NCBI GenBank assembly: GCA_900316685.1
Contig: ONDS01000017.1
Location: 1-64,000 of the forward strand
Source of the DNA: an uncultured Prevotellaceae bacterium
Lineage (GTDB): Bacteria; Bacteroidota; Bacteroidia; Bacteroidales; Bacteroidaceae
Direction: 5' to 3'
Length of the DNA: 64,000 nt
The notes beneath the pieces are model-generated. The model saw nothing but the letters and a program-made list of their open reading frames with translations, was not told the DNA's origin and ran no database searches. Positions 19,255-27,853 of this stretch are shown here, in pieces. Numbering within the stretch: position 1 is the stretch's first letter; the number at the start of each line of letters is the position of its first letter. The position numbers and the translations under genes are program-made.

Positions 19255-20870
19255 CAATCTCTCCGTCTGGTCATAACGGTGGGTCATGCAGGTGGATTGC
19301 GACGCTTCTGCTCTGTCTGGTAGGTATGGCTGTCTACGGACAGTCGAGGAAAGGTACTACCGACCAACGTATCTACCTCGAACATTCCAATGAGTTGAGT
19401 CATGACGAGATGAGAAAACCCGGTGTGCAGATTGTCAAGGGCAATGTGGCCTTTCGTCATGCTGGTACACGCCTGACCTGCGACAGTGCCTATTTCAACC
19501 AAGGCAACAACTCATTCGAAGCTTTCGGACATGTTCGTATGCTGCAAGGCGACACCTTATCGATGCAAAGCGACTATGCTTTCTATGATGGCAGGCCGAT
19601 GGTGGAAATGGTGTATGCCAGGAAGAACGTGGTGGTGGTGCATAGGAAGACATCCATTCTTTATACCGACAGCCTGAATTACGACAGGAAATACAATTTC
19701 GTGTATTTCGCCGAAGGAGGACATCTCGTCGACAAGAAGAAGAACGTAGATCTCGTAGGTGATTGGGGACGCTATAACCTTGATACCCGCGATGCCGTGG
19801 TTTATTATGGCGTAGTGCTGAAAAGCCCTGATTACGAAATACATACCGATACCCTTTATTACGATGCCAAGTTGGAACGCGCCCAGATAGTGAGCCGCTC
19901 CACCATATATTCGCTCAAGGACAACTATCAGATCATTTCCTCGAATGGGTATTATTATATGGCCGGCGACAAGACGGAGCTGTTCGACCGGTCGACCATT
20001 GAGAATCAGAACAGGATGATTACCGGCGACAGCATCTTTTACGACAGCGCTACGAAGAAGAGCCGGGGAATCGGTAATGTGGTGTATGTCGACAAGAAGA
20101 ACAAGAACAGTCTGAAGGCGGGACATTTCCAATACGATGAGGCCACCGGCGTAGGCCTGGCCACCGACAATCCCGTCTTCCTCGACTATTCACAGAAAGA
20201 CACCCTCTACCTGCATGCAGACACCATGCGGGTGAAAACATTCTTCATGGATACCGACTCGATGTACCGTGAGGTGTATTGTTATAATAAGGTACGCGCG
20301 TATAGAATCGACATACAGGCCGTATGTGATTCCATGGTGATATGCTCGCGCGACTCCTCGCTGACGATGCTCAACGACCCCATCGTATGGAATGCATCGC
20401 GCCAACTGCTTGGCGACCGTATCACCGTGTTTATGAACGACTCCACCATCCGTGAGGCTTGGGTGCAGGGCAATGCACTGAGCATTGAACTGATGAATGA
20501 TGGTGAGCATTACAACCAAGTGGCCTCCAAAAGGATGAACGCCTATTTCGATGACAAGGGAAACCTACGGGTGAACGAGGCCATCGGCAATGTGCAACTG
20601 GTGTATTTCCCCATCGACGACAAAGACAGCACCATCATCAGCATGGTATATAATGAGACGGATACCATGCGTATGTACGTCTCCGAGAAAAGGAAATTGC
20701 AACGGATATGGATGCGCGCTTCCGAAGGCGTGGTCTATCCCATCACCCAGATTCCGCCGTCGCGCGACCGCCTACCCGGTTTTGGGTGGTATGATTATGT
20801 GAGGCCGCTCAACAAAGATGATATCTTTGTATGGAGAGGCAAACGGCGTGAAGAAGGAGGAAGACGATGA
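19251..20870 (+). CDS. OstA/LptA-like periplasmic protein
   Basis: A 539-residue exported protein of the OstA-like group of Bacteroidota. A signal peptide ends around GMAVYGQ (residue 31). The mature part consists of repeating beta strands typical of LptA/OstA jelly-roll proteins, for example GVQIVKGNVAFRHAG, TRLTCDSAYF and GHVRMLQGDTLSMQSD. LptA proteins bridge LPS across the periplasm; the longer Bacteroidota form probably plays a related role, which is inference. It overlaps surA by 4 bp, and its own TGA overlaps the next small gene by 4 bp. Confidence 0.85.
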   Translation: MTISPSGHNGGSCRWIATLLLCLVGMAVYGQSRKGTTDQRIYLEHSNELSHDEMRKPGVQIVKGNVAFRHAGTRLTCDSAYFNQGNNSFEAFGHVRMLQGDTLSMQSDYAFYDGRPMVEMVYARKNVVVVHRKTSILYTDSLNYDRKYNFVYFAEGGHLVDKKKNVDLVGDWGRYNLDTRDAVVYYGVVLKSPDYEIHTDTLYYDAKLERAQIVSRSTIYSLKDNYQIISSNGYYYMAGDKTELFDRSTIENQNRMITGDSIFYDSATKKSRGIGNVVYVDKKNKNSLKAGHFQYDEATGVGLATDNPVFLDYSQKDTLYLHADTMRVKTFFMDTDSMYREVYCYNKVRAYRIDIQAVCDSMVICSRDSSLTMLNDPIVWNASRQLLGDRITVFMNDSTIREAWVQGNALSIELMNDGEHYNQVASKRMNAYFDDKGNLRVNEAIGNVQLVYFPIDDKDSTIISMVYNETDTMRMYVSEKRKLQRIWMRASEGVVYPITQIPPSRDRLPGFGWYDYVRPLNKDDIFVWRGKRREEGGRR

Positions 20871-21067
20871 GCCTGTTCCGTGTGCCCAAACCACGACCTT
20901 TCCATCATGAGATGATATATCAGGGTCGTAAACGTCATGAGCAGGGTGGTGCGCACTTCCACTTCGCAGGTATGCAACGGAAGAAGAAAACCAAACCTGT
21001 GGTTTCAAGGGAGTGGATGATCATGACCTTCTTGGTCTTGTTGCTCCTCTGTTTGTTCTATTTGTAA
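20867..21067 (+). CDS. Small single-pass membrane protein between ostA and mutL
   Basis: A 66-residue protein whose ATG overlaps the upstream stop (ATGA), a strong sign of real translation. The first 48 residues are basic and His-rich (RVPKPRPFHHEM, GRKRHEQGGAHFHF); the last 17 form a hydrophobic anchor (WMIMTFLVLLLLCLFYL). The topology would put the basic part in the cytoplasm. mutL begins 14 bp after its stop. I know of no assigned function. Confidence 0.75.
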   Translation: MSLFRVPKPRPFHHEMIYQGRKRHEQGGAHFHFAGMQRKKKTKPVVSREWMIMTFLVLLLLCLFYL

Positions 21068-21081
21068 AATTAATTCGACTT

Positions 21082-22884
21082 ATGAGCGATGTCATACAAC
21101 TTTTACCCGATAGCGTGGCCAATCAGATAGCTGCGGGAGAGGTGATACAACGTCCGGCCTCGGTCATCAAGGAATTGGTCGAGAATGCCGTCGATGCCAA
21201 GGCAAGACACATAGATGTGTCGGTGGTCAATGCCGGGCGCACCACCATCCAGGTCATTGATGATGGCGTGGGTATGTCGAGCACCGACGCCCGATTGGCT
21301 TTCGAACGTCATGCCACATCTAAGATACGGCAGGCAGAGGACCTCTTCGCTCTACGTACGATGGGGTTCCGTGGCGAGGCGTTGCCCTCCATCGCCGCCG
21401 TGGCACAGGTGGAGTTGCGCACACGTAGGAAGGAGGATGAATTGGGCACCTTGCTGACCATCTCTGGCTCTCGTTTCATCTCACAGGAACCAGTATCCTG
21501 TCCGCAGGGTAGTAACTTCAAAATTGAGAATCTGTTCTTCAATGTGCCTCCGCGCAGGAAATTCCTGAAGTCGAATGCCACGGAACTCAGCAATGTGGTG
21601 GCCGCTTTCGAACGTATCGTCTTGGTCAATCCAGACATCGCTTTCTCGTTGCACAGCAACGGCACCGAGCTGATGAACCTGCCGGCGGCGGGCCTGCGCC
21701 AGCGTATAGTCGATGTGTTCGGCAAGCGAATCAACCAAGACCTGTTGCCGTTGGAGGTGGAAACCGACTTATGCCGTATCTTCGGTTATGTGGGCAAGCC
21801 CGAGTCATCGCGTAAGAAGGGTGCGCAACAATTCTTCTTCGTCAATGGGCGGTATATGAAGCACGCTTATTTCAACAAAGCCATACAGACGGCTTTCGAA
21901 CGCATCGTGGTGCAGGGCGAGCAAGTGCCTTATTTCGTCTATTTCGAGGTGGCTCCGGAAAAGATAGATGTCAATATCCATCCTACGAAAGCGGAAATCA
22001 AGTTCGAGGATGAGCAGGCCATCTGGCAGATCCTCTGCGCCGCCACCCGCGATGCGATAGGGCGGTTCAACGAGGTGCCCACCATCGAATTCGACACAGT
22101 GGGGCGTCCCGATATCCCTGTCTTCGACGGGCGGGTCGAGGGCAAACAGGCACCAAGGGTGATGCCCAACCTCAAGTACAACCCTTTCTCCGATGGGAGC
22201 ACACGTCGCCAACAAGCTGTTCCGGAGCAATGGGAACAGCTGTTTCCCGATGTGCCCGAGAGCCAACCTGAACCTCTGCTCTTCGACCAACCAGGGCAGC
22301 AGAAGGATGTCCTTGCCGACAAAGCATTGGAGCATTACCAATATAAAGGACGTTATATCATGACGGCTGTGAAGTCGGGCCTGATGGTCATCGACCAGCA
22401 TCGGGCGCACATGCGCATCCTTTATGAGAGCTATATGGACCGCACGCGTCATCATCGATGGAGTACACAGAAATTGCTCTTTCCCGAACAACTGAGCCTA
22501 TCGGCAGCGGAGCTGGTGACCCTGCATTCCGTAGAAAAAGAACTGCGCTCATTGGGGTTCGACTTCGCCAATGATGGACAAGGACAGTTGCTGTTGCAAG
22601 GCATACCGGCAGGAGTCGACGATGTGTCGCCCCTGGCGTTGGTCGGCAATGTCATCGCCCAGGCGGCGTCTCAGGAACAGTCGGCCTCGGAACAGATGCA
22701 GGAGGCATTGGTGCTGGGCATGGCGCGCAGTGCTGCCATACCCTATGGACAGGTATTGTCTAACGAAGAGATGGACCATGTGGTGAATGCTCTATTCCAA
22801 TGTGCTGATGTGAATATGACTCCCGACGGAAAGCGAATACAATACGTCGTTCAACAGCGCGAAATAGAGCAAATGTTGGGTTGA
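21082..22884 (+). CDS. mutL: DNA mismatch repair protein MutL
   Basis: A 600-residue MutL that couples mismatch recognition to strand removal. GHKL ATPase motifs are intact: ELVENAVDA (catalytic Glu), DDGVGM and the GFRGEALPSIAAV loop. In the C-terminal dimerisation domain the endonuclease motif DQHA(X)2E(X)4E reads DQHRAHMRILYE, so the first metal-binding Glu is Met. No terminal CPHGRP motif is present; the protein ends QREIEQMLG. It therefore looks like a MutL without intrinsic nicking activity. The start at 21082 matches the family N-terminus; the longer frame from 21013 overlaps the small membrane-protein gene. Confidence 0.94.
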   Translation: MSDVIQLLPDSVANQIAAGEVIQRPASVIKELVENAVDAKARHIDVSVVNAGRTTIQVIDDGVGMSSTDARLAFERHATSKIRQAEDLFALRTMGFRGEALPSIAAVAQVELRTRRKEDELGTLLTISGSRFISQEPVSCPQGSNFKIENLFFNVPPRRKFLKSNATELSNVVAAFERIVLVNPDIAFSLHSNGTELMNLPAAGLRQRIVDVFGKRINQDLLPLEVETDLCRIFGYVGKPESSRKKGAQQFFFVNGRYMKHAYFNKAIQTAFERIVVQGEQVPYFVYFEVAPEKIDVNIHPTKAEIKFEDEQAIWQILCAATRDAIGRFNEVPTIEFDTVGRPDIPVFDGRVEGKQAPRVMPNLKYNPFSDGSTRRQQAVPEQWEQLFPDVPESQPEPLLFDQPGQQKDVLADKALEHYQYKGRYIMTAVKSGLMVIDQHRAHMRILYESYMDRTRHHRWSTQKLLFPEQLSLSAAELVTLHSVEKELRSLGFDFANDGQGQLLLQGIPAGVDDVSPLALVGNVIAQAASQEQSASEQMQEALVLGMARSAAIPYGQVLSNEEMDHVVNALFQCADVNMTPDGKRIQYVVQQREIEQMLG

Positions 22885-22981
22885 GCCCGAAAAATTTGAG
22901 GTTTTTTATAAAAAATCACATTTTTTTAGGCAAAAAATAAAAAAATATGAAGAAAAGCGGATAAGTTTTAATTTTTATTAT

Positions 22982-22989
22982 TATCTTTG
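22982..22989 (+). promoter_or_regulatory. Promoter -7 element of the first ompA copy
   Basis: TATCTTTG, 68 bp upstream of the ATG. The surrounding TTATTATCTTTGTCCCCGAA and the leader end TTGTTTAATATAAAA are duplicated almost exactly in front of the second copy. Confidence 0.7.
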
Positions 22990-23057
22990 TCCCCGAATTC
23001 GAATTCCATATCTTCTTAAGAAAGTAAAATTTTTTTGATTGTTTAATATAAAAGGTT

Positions 23058-24242
23058 ATGAAAAAGTTATTCATGGTGCTGGCTTTTGCCGGCGTGTCTG
23101 TTGCCTCTATGGCGCAGGAAGACGCTGTTAATCGCTACAGCGTGGCTACGAATTCCTTCTGGAGCAACTGGTTCATCCAGGTTGGTGCCAATTGGAATGC
23201 TTTCTATTCAAACGAGGAGCATGGTGCTCAGCAAGGTGATGTGAAGAACAGTCCTTTCAACAAGGAGCGTTCCAACATCGGTGCTGCCATCGCTATCGGT
23301 AAATGGTTTACCCCGGGTCTCGGTCTCCGTACCAAACTGCAGGGCATTTGGGGCAAGCAGGTTGCTCCTATGATTCGCGACCAAGTCGTCATTTCTCCTC
23401 AAGCTACCAAAGAGGGTAATTTCACCCGTTACTGGACTTTGAGCGAGGACGTGCTCTTCAACCTCTCTAACATGCTTTGCGGCTACAACCCCAACCGTGT
23501 TTGGAATTTCATTCCCTTCATTGGTGGTGGTATCTCCCGCAACATGGACACCAACTACTATGCCATGCACCTGCGTGCTGGTATCTTGAACGAGTTCCGT
23601 CTGAGCAAGAGGATCGCCCTCAACGTGGAAATCGGCTGGAACCGTCATGAGGAAGACTTCGATGGTATCGAGCAGAAGGGTGTTTACACCAAGAAGAACG
23701 GTCGTGGCATCTGGGAAGACAAGGACAACACCCTTTACGGTGAGATTGGCTTCACCTTCAACCTGGGCAAGGCTACTTGGGATGCCGTTCCCGATGTGGA
23801 CGCCATCAAGCGCATGTACCAGGCTCAGATCGACGCTCTCAACTCGCAGCTCAACGACGCCAATGCTGAGATCGCTCGTTTGAACAACCTCATCAAGAAC
23901 CACAAGTGCCCCACCAATCCTGGTGTGAAGGAGTTCATCACCACTCCGGTGTCTGTGTTCTTCAACCTGAACCGTACCGAGATCGCTTCTCAGAAGGACC
24001 TCGTGAACGTTCGCGCTCTTGCAAAGTACGCTGTTGAGAACAACTCCAACCTCCTCGTTACTGGTTATGCTGACAGCGCTACCGGTTCTGTCGACCACAA
24101 CCAGTGGCTGTCCGAGCGTCGTGCTGAGACCGTCGCCGGAGAACTCGAGGGTATGGGTGTTCAGAGCTCGAAGATTACCACTCGCGGCCTCGGTGAGTGC
24201 CTTTTTTTGTTCCTTCTTTTAAATTATTCCCGTTTTTTTTGA
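23058..24242 (+). CDS. OmpA-family outer-membrane protein, copy 1 (altered C-terminus)
   Basis: A 394-residue OmpA-type porin/peptidoglycan anchor. The signal peptide ends at VASMAQ. The N-terminal part is a beta-barrel, followed by a short coiled coil (MYQAQIDALNSQLNDANAE, about 255-285) and an OmpA C-terminal peptidoglycan-binding domain (TPVSVFFNLNRTEI, TGYADSATG, LSERRAETVAGEL). It matches copy 2 closely until GGCCTCGGTG (Gly-Leu-Gly). After that it reads into unrelated T-rich sequence (ECLFLFLLLNYSRFF) instead of the expected DTL-x-P-x-x-x-NRR tail. The final strand of the domain is therefore missing, though the binding Asp and Arg are retained. The true end of the protein may differ if the sequence has an error. 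Confidence 0.85.
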   Translation: MKKLFMVLAFAGVSVASMAQEDAVNRYSVATNSFWSNWFIQVGANWNAFYSNEEHGAQQGDVKNSPFNKERSNIGAAIAIGKWFTPGLGLRTKLQGIWGKQVAPMIRDQVVISPQATKEGNFTRYWTLSEDVLFNLSNMLCGYNPNRVWNFIPFIGGGISRNMDTNYYAMHLRAGILNEFRLSKRIALNVEIGWNRHEEDFDGIEQKGVYTKKNGRGIWEDKDNTLYGEIGFTFNLGKATWDAVPDVDAIKRMYQAQIDALNSQLNDANAEIARLNNLIKNHKCPTNPGVKEFITTPVSVFFNLNRTEIASQKDLVNVRALAKYAVENNSNLLVTGYADSATGSVDHNQWLSERRAETVAGELEGMGVQSSKITTRGLGECLFLFLLLNYSRFF

Positions 24243-24323
24243 TTTTTTTTGATTTATGTTGTTTTTTTTGACTAAAATCTCAAAAAAAAAAGGAGAAAAG
24301 GTATAGGTTTTAAATTTTATTAT

Positions 24324-24331
24324 TATCTTTG
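24324..24331 (+). promoter_or_regulatory. Promoter -7 element of the second ompA copy
   Basis: TATCTTTG, 66 bp upstream of the ATG, in a leader nearly identical to that of copy 1. The gap 24243-24397 otherwise holds only T- and A-rich runs. Confidence 0.7.
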
Positions 24332-24397
24332 TCCCCGAAATGGTATGCTATGTCCGTACATGGAAAGAATTTTTTAATTGTTTAATATAAAAAGGTT

Positions 24398-25598
24398 ATG
24401 AAAAAGTTATTCATGGTGCTGGCTTTTGCCGGCGTTTCTGTTGCCTCTATGGCACAGGATGATGCTGTTAATCGCTACAGCGTTGCTACGAATTCCTTCT
24501 GGAGCAACTGGTTCATCCAGGTTGGTGCCGATTGGAATGCTTTCTACTCAAATGAAGAGCATGGAACACAGCGCGGCGTAAAGAACAGCCCGTTTGAGAA
24601 GGATCGTTCAAACATTGGTGCTGCCGTGGCCATCGGTAAGTGGTTCACTCCGGGCATCGGTCTCCGTACCAAACTGCAGGGTATCTGGGGCAAGCAAGTT
24701 GCTACCTACAATGCTAATGGTGTGATGGATCGTGGCAATGCTCGTAAGACCTCCACTCGTGAAGGCTCCTTCATGCGTTACTGGACTTTGAGCGAGGATG
24801 TGCTCTTGAACCTCTCCAACATGATTTGTGGTTACAACCCCAACCGTGTTTGGAATTTCATTCCTTTCTTCGGTGGTGGTATCTCCCGCAACATGACTTA
24901 CAACTATTATGCCATGCACCTGCGTGTTGGTTTGCTCAATGAGTTCCGTCTGAGTAAGAGAATCAACCTCAACGTGGAACTGGGATGGAATCGTCATGAG
25001 ACAGACTTCGACGGTGTTGATATGCCCAGTGCATTGGAAGGACACCTCAACCGTGGTTGGGAAGACAAGGACAACACCCTTTACGGTGAGATTGGCTTCA
25101 CCTTCAACCTCGGCAAGGCTACTTGGGATGCCGTTCCCGATGTGGATGCCATCAAGCGCATGTACCAGGCTCAGATCGACGCTCTCAACTCGCAGCTCAA
25201 CGACGCCAATGCTGAGATCGCTCGTCTGAACAACCTCATCAAGAACCACAAGTGCCCCACCAATCCTGGTGTGAAGGAGTTCATCACCACTCCGGTATCC
25301 GTGTTCTTCAACTACAACCGTACCGAGATTGCTTCTCAGAAGGACCTCGTGAACGTTCGCGCTCTTGCCAAGTACGCTGTTGAGAACAACTCCAACCTCT
25401 TGGTTACCGGTTATGCCGACAGCGCTACCGGTAATGTTGAGCACAACCAGTGGCTGTCCGAGCGTCGTGCTGAGACCGTCGCCGGAGAACTCGAGGGTAT
25501 GGGTGTTCAGAGCTCGAAGATTACCACTCGCGGCCTCGGTTGACACCCTGTCGCCGATTGAGTTCAACCGTCGTGCTACTGTCCAGATCACTGAGTAA
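24398..25598 (+). CDS. OmpA-family outer-membrane protein, copy 2 (apparent frameshift before the last 19 codons)
   Basis: The open frame gives 381 residues and stops at TGA 25541-25543, directly after Gly-Leu-Gly. The signal peptide, barrel, coiled coil and OmpA domain match copy 1. The canonical tail (VDTLSPIEFNRRATVQITE) is present immediately downstream in the +1 frame at 25539-25595, ending in TAA at 25598, so the listed end includes it. Loss of one GT from GGTGTT would explain the shift. Alternatives are a sequencing or assembly error, or a recoding event: the context GGT-TGA-C recalls the prfB site, but slippage of GGU onto GUU pairs poorly. The gene ends at a very strong terminator. 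Confidence 0.85.
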
Positions 25599-25616
25599 TC
25601 AGAAGATTAGACTAAT

Positions 25617-25648
25617 AAAAAAGCGTTCCTTTCGAGGAACGCTTTTTT
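25617..25648 (+). terminator. Terminator after the ompA pair
   Basis: A perfect 14-bp stem (25617-25630 with 25635-25648) closes a TTCG tetraloop, with A- and T-runs at the base. It could work on both strands. Confidence 0.93.
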
Positions 25649-25701
25649 TATTATGGCTTTTTGACTTTCTATTTCTTATTTGTCTTTCAAATATATTAAT
25701 C

Positions 25702-25797
25702 CCCTCCTTTCATAAGGAAACATCTATTTTGACTTCTTTTCACGGGCGGGCACAAGGCACCGCCCCTACCACAAGCCACAACTATCGAAAAGGAGGG
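25702..25797. repeat. Intergenic nested inverted repeat
   Basis: Outer arms CCCTCCTTT (25702-25710) and AAAGGAGGG (25789-25797) enclose an inner GGGCGG/CCGCCC dyad (25744-25749 with 25760-25765). It lies between the ompA terminator and the convergent trpS stop. No gene is seen in 25649-25818. Confidence 0.5.
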
Positions 25798-25818
25798 ACT
25801 TAACAAACTATAGTCTCC

Positions 25819-26805
25819 CTACATCCTGAATCCGATTATTTTTCTCACCTCACGCAGTGTGGCCTGTGCGCTGGCGCGAGCCACCTCGGCACCTTCCTTC
25901 GCTATCTTGTCGAGCAAATCCTTGTTGGCCGAATACTCCTCGATGCGTTCACGGATGGGTCTGATCACATTCACCAGGTCCTGTGCTATCTGCTTTTTCA
26001 TGTCGCCATAGCGTAATGTGCAGTCGTTCCACTTCTCGTCGAAGTATTCATAAGTGTCGGGTGTGGAGCAAATCTTCAGGAAGGTGAAAAGGTTCTCGAT
26101 TACCTCGGGACGGGGACTGTTGGGTGTCTGCGGACCATTATCGGTTACGGCGCGCATCACCTTCTTGGTGATGGTCTTGTCGTCGTCGCGCAGGTAGATG
26201 CAATTGCCCTCGCTCTTACCCATCTTGCCGCTGCCATCCAGTCCTGGTACCTTCACCGCTTCGGCATTGAAATAGAAGTTCTGTGGTTCGGGGAAGAACT
26301 CTACGCCGTAAATATGGTTGAAACGACGGGCGCACTTACGTGCCATCTCCATATTCTGTTCCTGATCTTTGCCCACGGGCACCTTCACCGCTCTGTGCTG
26401 CAGGATGTCGGCAGCCATGAGGGTGGGGTAGGTCAGAAGGCCTGCGTTCACATTGTCGGGCTGTTTGCGTGCCTTTTCCTTGAAGGTGGTCACCCTTTCC
26501 AATTCGCCCAGATACATGTTCATGTTGAGGAACAGGTATAGTTCGAGCGTCTCCTTCACATCACTCTGGATGTAAATAGGTGCTTTCTTGGGGTCGATGC
26601 CGCAAGCCAGGTATTCAGCGAGGATGGTGCGGGCGCTCTGTTGTATATCTTCGGGTTTGGGATGTGTGGTCAGGCTGTGCCAGTCGGCAATGAAGAACAT
26701 GCTGTCATATTCGTCCTGCATCTTCACGAAGCTTTTCACCGCTCCGAAATAGTTGCCAAGGTGCAGGTTGCCCGTCGGCCTGATTCCACTTACTACTTTT
26801 TCCAT
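25819..26805 (-). CDS. trpS: Tryptophan--tRNA ligase
   Basis: A 328-residue class I synthetase that charges tRNA-Trp. The HIGH-type motif is PTGNLHLGNY (about 11-20) and the KMSKS-type motif is KMGKSEGN. The length is normal for the bacterial type. It has its own minus-strand promoter and is transcribed divergently from tRNA-Val. Confidence 0.96.
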   Translation of the reverse strand: MEKVVSGIRPTGNLHLGNYFGAVKSFVKMQDEYDSMFFIADWHSLTTHPKPEDIQQSARTILAEYLACGIDPKKAPIYIQSDVKETLELYLFLNMNMYLGELERVTTFKEKARKQPDNVNAGLLTYPTLMAADILQHRAVKVPVGKDQEQNMEMARKCARRFNHIYGVEFFPEPQNFYFNAEAVKVPGLDGSGKMGKSEGNCIYLRDDDKTITKKVMRAVTDNGPQTPNSPRPEVIENLFTFLKICSTPDTYEYFDEKWNDCTLRYGDMKKQIAQDLVNVIRPIRERIEEYSANKDLLDKIAKEGAEVARASAQATLREVRKIIGFRM

Positions 26806-26857
26806 TGTTTCGTTCTTTGAATTAAGTTGATTCTCCTTTATTGCTATCTTGTGTGTG

Positions 26858-26865
26858 CAAAGTTA
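26858..26865 (-). promoter_or_regulatory. Promoter -7 element for trpS
   Basis: On the minus strand this reads TAACTTTG, a full TAnnTTTG match, 53 bp upstream of the trpS ATG. Confidence 0.68.
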
Positions 26866-26905
26866 CGACTATTTTTCGCCATAAAAGCAAAAAATGTCTG
26901 AAAAA

Positions 26906-26937
26906 TTTGGTCAGTTCATAAAATCTGAGTACTTTTG
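26906..26937 (+). promoter_or_regulatory. Promoter for tRNA-Val
   Basis: TTTG (26906-26909), a 20-bp spacer and TACTTTTG (26930-26937), ending 17 bp before the mature tRNA start. Confidence 0.72.
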
Positions 26938-26954
26938 CAGCGCTTTTCCGATAA

Positions 26955-27029
26955 GGGCGTTTAGCTCAGTTGGTTCAGAGCATCTGCCTTACAAGCAGAG
27001 GGTCGGCGGTTCGAATCCGTCAACGCCCA
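26955..27029 (+). tRNA. tRNA-Val (anticodon TAC)
   Basis: A complete cloverleaf. The acceptor GGGCGTT (26955-26961) pairs with AACGCCC (27022-27028), and the discriminator base is A27029. The anticodon stem TCTGC/GCAGA encloses loop CTTACAA, giving anticodon TAC, which reads valine GTA/GTG codons. The T-loop GTTCGAATC is canonical. The 3' CCA is not encoded. A promoter and a terminator flank it closely, so it is a monocistronic tRNA gene. Confidence 0.97.
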
Positions 27030-27040
27030 CTGGGGTGATT

Positions 27041-27074
27041 CCCCGTGGTCCTTCGGGGCTGCGGGGATTTTTTT
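27041..27074 (+). terminator. Terminator of the tRNA-Val transcript
   Basis: An 11-bp stem (27041-27051 with 27056-27066, including G-T pairs) closes a TTCG loop and is followed by a 7-base T-run. Confidence 0.9.
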
Positions 27075-27171
27075 ATGGGTATAAGGTTTAAAGTAAAAAG
27101 GTAAAGATGAAAAAATGAAATTACAGGAAGAAAAAAGTGCGATTCTTCTTGCTTTTCCGCCAACCTTTCAT

Positions 27172-27179
27172 TATCTTTG
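27172..27179 (+). promoter_or_regulatory. Promoter -7 element for the ACT-domain gene
   Basis: TATCTTTG, 86 bp upstream of the chosen ATG at 27266. The gap after the tRNA terminator shows nothing else. Confidence 0.62.
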
Positions 27180-27265
27180 CAGACAAGAAAGACCATTCGG
27201 GCAAGACCGCGGAAGAGTCGTGGAAGTCCATGGTAGGAGTGCAAATCAGATTATCATATTATCAC

Positions 27266-27691
27266 ATGTTAGCAAAACAATTGTCCATCTTTTTGGAGAA
27301 TAAGTCAGGTCGTCTGACCGAGGTGACGGAAGTGTTAGGTGAGGCCGGTGTGAACCTGTCCGCCTTGAGTATAGCCGACAATTCCGATTTCGGTATCCTC
27401 CGCTGCATTGTCAGCAATCCGGAAAAAGCATACAAAGTGTTGAAAGAAGCCCATTTCGCCGTTAAGATGACTGATGTTATCGGTTTTACCTGTGCCAATG
27501 TGGCAGGTGCTTTGTCAAAGGTGCTCCGTCACCTGTCGGAAAATGGCGTTTTCATCGAATATATGTATTCCTTCGCGGATGGCGAGATGGCTAACATCAT
27601 CATTCGCCCTTCCGACCTGGAAAACTGTGAGAAGATACTGCAGTCGTGCGATGTCGGTTTACTCGATGCCACGGAACTTTACAAGATGTAA
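27266..27691 (+). CDS. Tandem ACT-domain protein
   Basis: A 141-residue protein made of two ACT domains, the small regulatory fold that usually binds amino acids. Domain 1 begins LAKQLSIFLENKSGRLTEV with the typical G-R-L turn and GVNLSALSIAD; domain 2 covers about 70-141 (NVAGALSKVLRHLSENGV). No enzyme domain is attached. In Bacteroidota such proteins often sit next to a phenylacetate-CoA ligase gene, but here it stands alone between tRNA-Val and purB. The ATG at 27266 fits the fold start; the longer frame from 27137 runs through the promoter. Confidence 0.85.
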   Translation: MLAKQLSIFLENKSGRLTEVTEVLGEAGVNLSALSIADNSDFGILRCIVSNPEKAYKVLKEAHFAVKMTDVIGFTCANVAGALSKVLRHLSENGVFIEYMYSFADGEMANIIIRPSDLENCEKILQSCDVGLLDATELYKM

Positions 27692-27796
27692 TATACTTGC
27701 GAAATCTATGACGCTGGCTCCCATGTGATGGTTTCATGTGGGAGAAAGCACGTTGGTGGGCCTGAATGCTCATTATTATAAAACTTTAAGTATTTA

Positions 27797-27830
27797 TTTG
27801 TTGGGAATAGCGTATTAATTTGTATTTTTG
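27797..27830 (+). promoter_or_regulatory. Promoter for purB
   Basis: TTTG (27797-27800) and TATTTTTG (27823-27830) with a 22-bp spacer, 23 bp upstream of the ATG. Confidence 0.65.
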
Positions 27831-27853
27831 CACCCCCTTATAGTGTAGTGATT

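Noticed and set aside
25532-25544. Programmed +1 frameshift at the end of ompA copy 2 (GGT TGA C, reminiscent of prfB)
   Set aside because: A GGU-decoding tRNA would pair badly on GUU, no upstream stimulatory Shine-Dalgarno is seen, and loss of a GT dinucleotide is simpler. Kept only as an alternative.
26894-27091. A 65-codon frame covering tRNA-Val
   Set aside because: It is a translation of the tRNA itself and its promoter.
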